From: Tannerellaceae bacterium
GTDB lineage: Bacteria; Bacteroidota; Bacteroidia; Bacteroidales; Tannerellaceae
Direction: 5' to 3'
Assembly (NCBI GenBank): GCA_021201865.1
Contig: JAJQEE010000170.1
Span: 1 to 55,307, forward strand
DNA: 55,307 nt
Shown here: positions 51,780-55,307 of the stretch, piece after piece
Layout: each line of letters opens with the position of its first letter
How positions within the stretch are numbered: position 1 is the first letter of the stretch
Notes under the pieces: model-generated
Databases searched by the model: none
Told to the model about the DNA's origin: nothing
The model's input: only the letters and a program-made list of their open reading frames with translations
Made by a program: the position numbers and the translations under genes

Positions 51780-51839
51780 CTCTACAAAGATGGTAATTTC
51801 ACCGGATATATAGGGTTAAAAGAGTCTTAAAAAATAGGA

Positions 51840-52180
51840 TCAGAAAAGAATTAGATAGAGTCAATAACTATTCTGAAAATAAAACGATTAACACACATAT
51901 ATCACAGAGAGCGCAGACTTTCACCGACAGGAAAATTAGTTAAAGAAAATTCCCCTCTTGAGTTACTCTGCATACACATCTTTTCCAGGCCAGGTCTATT
52001 ACATGCAAGGCCCTAGCAACGCTGGGGTTTGGTAGATTGCGCACCGTAGGTGCAGGATAGTCGAAAATAATGAACTATATCCTAAGCCAAAGTATATTTC
52101 AATTCTAACCTATTGAAATACAGTATTTCTTTTGATAACCCCTGTATTTATAAAAATTAACTATAAAGATTCCATTAAAA
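51840..52180. repeat. Intergenic region with repeat remnants
   Basis: No gene is supported. At about 51990-52065 there are GC-rich repeat-like pieces, including a GCGCACCGTAGGTGC dyad, embedded in AT-rich sequence. From about 52080 the composition becomes clearly AT-rich and stays so through the next genes. Confidence 0.4.
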
Positions 52181-52201
52181 TTAATCAACTGTTTAATTTT
52201 G
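52181..52201 (+). promoter_or_regulatory. TetR gene promoter with candidate operator
   Basis: TAATTTTG at 52194-52201 matches TAnnTTTG. Overlapping it is TTAATCAACTGTTTAA (52181-52196), an imperfect dyad that shares the half-site CTGTTTAA with the perfect dyad at 52858-52876. This arrangement suits autoregulation. Confidence 0.45.
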
Positions 52202-52223
52202 TTCAAATAATTAGATATTAATT

Positions 52224-52841
52224 ATGAGGAAAAGATATTCAAAATCCGATGTAAGTGATAGAATACTCCATGCTGCACGTGAACTCTTTATTACAAAGGG
52301 TTATATGAGTACAAGTATTAGGGATATAGCTACGGCAGCAGGAAGTAATGTTGCTCATATTAAATATTATTTTGAATCAAAAGCTAATCTTTTTGAGATT
52401 ATTTTTGATGAAGCTTTTGATATTTTCATAAAACATGTTCATTCAACTTTTAGTTCGGATCTTCCTTTTCTGGAGATGGTAGAAGAATGGATTAATATCT
52501 ATTTTAGATATTGCCTGAGTATCCACAGATACCCATGTTTATGCTCAGTGAACTAACCAGAAGTCCCGAAACTTTAGTTAAAAAGATTGTAGAGAAAAAT
52601 CCTCAAAGGATATTCGATAAGTTGTCTCAAAGAATGGATAAAGAGATAGAAGCAGGAAGAATTAAAGATATTCCGGTCGTTGATTTTGGGATGAATGTGC
52701 TGGCTTTATCGGTATTTCCTTTTTTATTGAGTGGTTTTATCAGGGAAATAGCTAATAAATCAAAAAAATGAATATGATAACATGATCAAAGAGCATAAAC
52801 AATATGTGGTTGATTTTGTTTTAAATGGATTGAAGCCCTGA
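52224..52841 (+). pseudogene. TetR/AcrR-family regulator with two frameshifts
   Basis: Read across two one-base shifts it is a normal TetR protein of about 205 residues. The N-terminal helix-turn-helix is clear (ARELFITKGYMSTSIRDIATAAGSNVAHIKYYFESKANLF). The first break is near 52512-52518: one base is missing, and the text resumes as EYPQIPMFMLSELTRSPE. The second is an A7 run at 52762-52768; A6 would continue SKNEYDNMIKEHKQYVVDFV and end NGLKP at 52841. It lies upstream of the HXXEE and nitroreductase genes, which it may control. Confidence 0.85.
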
Positions 52842-52857
52842 TTTTTTTTGCCCCTGA

Positions 52858-52876
52858 TTTAAACACCTGTTTAAAA
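52858..52876 (+). promoter_or_regulatory. Candidate TetR operator upstream of HXXEE gene
   Basis: ATTTAAACACCTGTTTAAA is a near-perfect palindrome (TTTAAACA-CC-TGTTTAAA), centred just past the TetR stop. Its right half recurs at the TetR promoter (CTGTTTAA, 52189-52196) and once more at about 52964. The rest of 52842-53111 is AT-rich with a hairpin (CTATCG / CGATAG with AATAAGG / CCTTATT) at 53022-53066. Confidence 0.45.
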
Positions 52877-53111
52877 TTATATATTGATGAAAATGAAAAG
52901 TATACAGGGCAAAGATGATTTATGGAATATAACATTATAAAAGAGCATACCATTGGACTGTTTAAATAAGATAGACCATACGGAGACTTAATATAAGATC
53001 CTCCTACTAAAAGGAAAATACCCTATCGGATATCTGTAAATAAGGTAAATAACCCTTATTCGATAGTTTTAAATTAATTTGAATGTTAAATCAATTATAA
53101 AATAATTTTAT

Positions 53112-53765
53112 ATGAAATTTTATCGAGAAAACTGGTATAGTATTGGAGGAGTTCTTTTTGTAATTCTTACTTTTTATATGGGACTTTGTGAAAACAATTT
53201 CAGCCATGTACAGGTAATCCTAATTTATAGTTTTATGGCTCTTTTAGTTCACCAATTTGAAGAGTATGTTTGTCCCGGTGGGTTTCCTGGAATTTTCAAT
53301 ATTGCTGTAAATGAAGAAAAACAAGTGCCTGACCGATATCCTTTAAATGCTAATTTAAGTATGATTATTAATGTATTTATAGCCTATCCATTTTACATTA
53401 TAGCCATATTTTTCCCCAATCTATTCTGGCTGGGTATTGCACAGGTTCTGTTCGGTACATATCAAATTATTATACATGGTGTTGTAATCAACAGAAAACT
53501 AAAAAATATATATAATCCAGGTCTTGCTTCGGCTGTATTTTTACACCTACCTATTGCAATTTATTATTGTAGATATGTAAGCATTAACCATTTGGCAAGT
53601 ACCGGAGATTTTATTATCGGAGTAGTTGTAAGTATTCTTTTTGCGCTGATATCTATTGCTGTTCCTATCAGGTTATTAAGAAATAGAAACTCTAAATATC
53701 CGTTTATAGAAAGCCGGATGTACAGGTATGCAAAAGAAAAAGTGCTAAAAATCAAAAATTCGTAA
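53112..53765 (+). CDS. HXXEE-domain membrane protein
   Basis: The 217-residue protein has five or six membrane helices and the family motif in ALLVHQFEEYVCPGGFPGIFN (His-x-x-Glu-Glu, about 47-51), with later conserved histidines (IIIHGVVINRK, FLHLPIAIYY). HXXEE proteins are uncharacterised. It sits between the TetR gene and a secreted nitroreductase-like gene in AT-rich sequence, probably one operon. Confidence 0.8.
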   Translation: MKFYRENWYSIGGVLFVILTFYMGLCENNFSHVQVILIYSFMALLVHQFEEYVCPGGFPGIFNIAVNEEKQVPDRYPLNANLSMIINVFIAYPFYIIAIFFPNLFWLGIAQVLFGTYQIIIHGVVINRKLKNIYNPGLASAVFLHLPIAIYYCRYVSINHLASTGDFIIGVVVSILFALISIAVPIRLLRNRNSKYPFIESRMYRYAKEKVLKIKNS

Positions 53766-53858
53766 TTGCAGATTATTAATTTCACATTTTCGTATTCAGT
53801 TGCAGTTTCTTTTTTATGGCTAAAGATAGTCTTATTAGTAACATTAAATAAATATAGT

Positions 53859-54560
53859 ATGAAAATGAAGATGGTAGTTTTAGGGATTCTATTACTAATC
53901 TTAAACAACAATCTGTTAAAAGCAGAAGAAAGTTCAAATCAAAAAAATTCAACACCTATGGCATTAACAAATTTTGAAGTAATTAAGTTGCAGCAACCGG
54001 ATTTAACCAGTGCAAATCAGTTGATGAAAGCGCTGGAAGATCGTAAATCCGACCGTGATTTTTCAACTGAAAATCTTTCTTTAAAGCATCTTTCTGAGAT
54101 TATGTGGGCTGCTTACGGAAAAAACCGTGAAGATGGTAAACGTACAGTCCCTTCTGCGGTTGCCTTATATCCGATTAAGATGTATGCTGTTCTTTCAAAT
54201 GGTATTTATCTGTATGAACCGGATAAACATGAATTAATTCCTGTGGTAGAAGGTGATTACAGGGAATTCACAGGGATGCCTATTGCAAAAGTAGCTCCCC
54301 TTAATTTGGTTCTGATTGCTGATTATAACAAATACCAGAATACCGGGAATGAGATGATTGATGGTGCTTTAAAATCTCCGGAACGTCGCTTACGTTTTGC
54401 CAGTCTGGATGCAGGACATTCGACCCAGAATGTATATCTATACTGTGCTTCAGAAGGAATAAAGGCTTTGGTTCGTGGTTCAGTAGATCCTAAGTTACTG
54501 GAAATTATTAATCCCGGAGATAACCATGAGTTTATAGTAGCTCAGACAGTAGGATATTAA
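53859..54560 (+). CDS. SagB/ThcOx-type nitroreductase, secreted
   Basis: The 233-residue protein from ATG 53859 has a signal peptide (MKMKMVVLGILLLILNNNLLKAE). Then comes an FMN-dependent nitroreductase-like fold of the SagB/ThcOx class: ALEDRKSDRDFSTENLSLKHLSEIMWAAYG, VPSAVALYPIKMYAVLSNGIYLYEP, and SLDAGHSTQNVYLYCASEGI near the end. A frame runs upstream to 53766, but its extra 31 residues overlap the HXXEE stop region and spoil the signal peptide. No azoline-peptide genes are nearby, so a general oxidoreductase is more likely than toxin maturation. Confidence 0.85.
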   Translation: MKMKMVVLGILLLILNNNLLKAEESSNQKNSTPMALTNFEVIKLQQPDLTSANQLMKALEDRKSDRDFSTENLSLKHLSEIMWAAYGKNREDGKRTVPSAVALYPIKMYAVLSNGIYLYEPDKHELIPVVEGDYREFTGMPIAKVAPLNLVLIADYNKYQNTGNEMIDGALKSPERRLRFASLDAGHSTQNVYLYCASEGIKALVRGSVDPKLLEIINPGDNHEFIVAQTVGY

Positions 54561-54640
54561 GGCATCATCCAATGACTGTAATATGATTTTCAATTAAGTG
54601 TTTTTATTGGCTACAAAATAATTCCCATCAGTAAAGAGGT

Positions 54641-54688
54641 AAAGCCGAAGTTAAAGGAAAAGAATAGAATATAACTTCGGCTTTAATT
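54641..54688 (+). terminator. Terminator after the nitroreductase gene
   Basis: AAAGCCGAAGTTA pairs with TAACTTCGGCTTT across an AT-rich loop, followed by AATTAAAATT. It can also serve the minus strand, where the integrase relic ends. Confidence 0.75.
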
Positions 54689-54692
54689 AAAA

Positions 54693-55070
54693 TTATCCAC
54701 CCAGACTTTTATTAATATATCTTGCAACGTCTGCATATTTCTGTAAAATATAGGTAACTCCTGCACCGGTTAATTTTTCTCCAGTACGATTAAAAAATAA
54801 CGGGCCTAACTCTTGCTTTAGTTTATTCAGTCCATAATCATCAATATACTGCTCTATAAGTTTATTTGTTCTTTATGCAAAGGTACAATCCGTTGCTTGT
54901 TCCCTTTACCGGTTAGACAAACATGATAGGGTATTTCCCATCTTATACATGCAGGAGACCAATCAATTAATTCCTGTATACGGGCACCACTATCTCTATT
55001 TTAGGTTGCCATAAAAACAAGGTTATAGAATAATGATCCTTATCCAGGGAATCGCTTGTGGCTCACTTGA
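54693..55070 (-). pseudogene. Degenerate tyrosine recombinase/integrase fragment
   Basis: In minus-strand frames the text reads DKDHYSITLF, then after a shift and a stop NRDSGARIQELIDWSP (first catalytic Arg region), LTGKGNKQRIVPLHKEQ, and after another shift LIEQYIDDYGLNKLKQELGPLFFNRTGEKLTGAGVTY-type sequence ending INKSLGG. The HxLRHxxA and catalytic Tyr parts are absent. It is clearly the middle of a phage/transposon integrase of XerC/D type, beyond repair. It suggests that the AT-rich TetR-nitroreductase island arrived by integration. Confidence 0.75.
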
Positions 55071-55171
55071 TCCGCCTTCAATACCTTTTGTTTTTTGAAT
55101 GGGTATTTCGTAGATTCCGGATCTGGAGATCTGTGGTGGTCGGAAGATTATTAAAAATATAAATGTCTATA

Positions 55172-55307
55172 AAATAAAACGTTACCAGTTCCCCGCGCAG
55201 GCGGGGATCGCAGAGAAAGGAACGGTTCTCCGACGACGAAATAGTTGAAAATGCCGGTTCTCATGCGATACCCGCCTGCGCGGGGAACTGCGGCTTTTTA
55301 TTTTGTT
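55172..55307. repeat. GC-rich imperfect palindrome at window end
   Basis: AGTTCCCCGCGCAGGCGGGG (about 55189-55208) is matched in reverse complement by CCCGCCTGCGCGGGGAACT (about 55270-55288). The arms extend through ATCGCA..GAGAA..GGAACGG against CCGGTTCTCATGCGAT. The flanks AAATAAAA and TTTTTATTTT also pair. A partial core TGCGCAGGCGGGGAA recurs after each sulfatase copy (about 41398 and 44186). Confidence 0.65.

Noticed and set aside
53766..53858. Extended N-terminus of the nitroreductase from TTG 53766
   Set aside because: The extra 31 residues would precede a good signal peptide that starts at ATG 53859.
53766..54560. SagB-like gene as part of an azoline peptide toxin cluster
   Set aside because: No cyclodehydratase (SagC/D) or precursor peptide gene is nearby, and the protein is secreted.
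55189..55288. Possible CRISPR array of type I-E repeats
   Set aside because: Only two repeat-like units, facing each other and not regularly spaced; no cas genes in the window.

Overview
The window looks like a chromosomal segment of a gut Bacteroidales bacterium. Parabacteroides or a close Bacteroides-like relative fits best, but the species cannot be named from sequence alone. The grounds are a SusC/SusD pair, a serine-type sulfatase, a GH130 enzyme beside a sodium symporter, a two-gene 5'-nucleotidase, -7 promoter boxes of the TAnnTTTG type, and palindromic repeats between genes. No rRNA, tRNA or CRISPR array was recognised.

Layout. 0.2-1.8 kb (-): ECF sigma factor, membrane anti-sigma-like protein and small secreted protein. 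1.9-3.1 kb: two repeat elements. 3.2-8.5 kb (-): Oar-like TonB-dependent receptor and a split 5'-nucleotidase. 9.0-11.9 kb (-): two LytS-type sensor kinases, one lacking its phospho-accepting histidine, and a LytTR regulator broken by a stop codon. 12.0-16.6 kb (-): PAP2 phosphatase, outer-membrane barrel protein, frameshifted TonB receptor and a NikR-like repressor with altered metal ligands. 16.7-21.2 kb: small hydrophilic protein (+), then GH130, sodium symporter and DUF418 protein (-). 21.6-22.8 kb (+): serine invertase and ndk. 23.0-26.5 kb (-): dapA, DUF6913-like gene, ligA. 26.6-34.8 kb (-): sulfate activation and sulfotransfer locus (PCMD protein, sulfotransferase, cysN, cysD, cysC, SLC13 permease, cysQ, mutarotase). 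35.1-48.1 kb (+): SusC/SusD, sulfatase, glyA and GH20 hexosaminidase, interrupted by a 2,788-bp tandem duplication. 48.2-51.8 kb (-): class I glutamine amidotransferase and a radical-SAM DNA modification/repair pair. 52.2-55.3 kb: AT-rich island with a broken TetR gene, HXXEE protein, SagB-like nitroreductase, integrase relic and a GC-rich palindrome.

How the genes work together. The SLC13-CysC-CysD-CysN-sulfotransferase-CysQ block contains what is needed to import sulfate, activate it to PAPS, transfer the sulfuryl group and remove the PAP by-product. No sulfite-forming reductase is in view, so sulfonation rather than assimilation is the simpler reading. The SusCD-sulfatase-GH20 block is consistent with desulfating and trimming a sulfated amino-sugar glycan such as mucin O-glycan.

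Two features stand out. First, the tandem duplication places a complete second sulfatase behind a truncated glyA that keeps its own promoter. Second, an unusual number of genes carry one-base changes, mostly in homopolymer runs. Sequencing error is the null explanation; phase variation of surface proteins is the more interesting alternative, and raw reads would decide.
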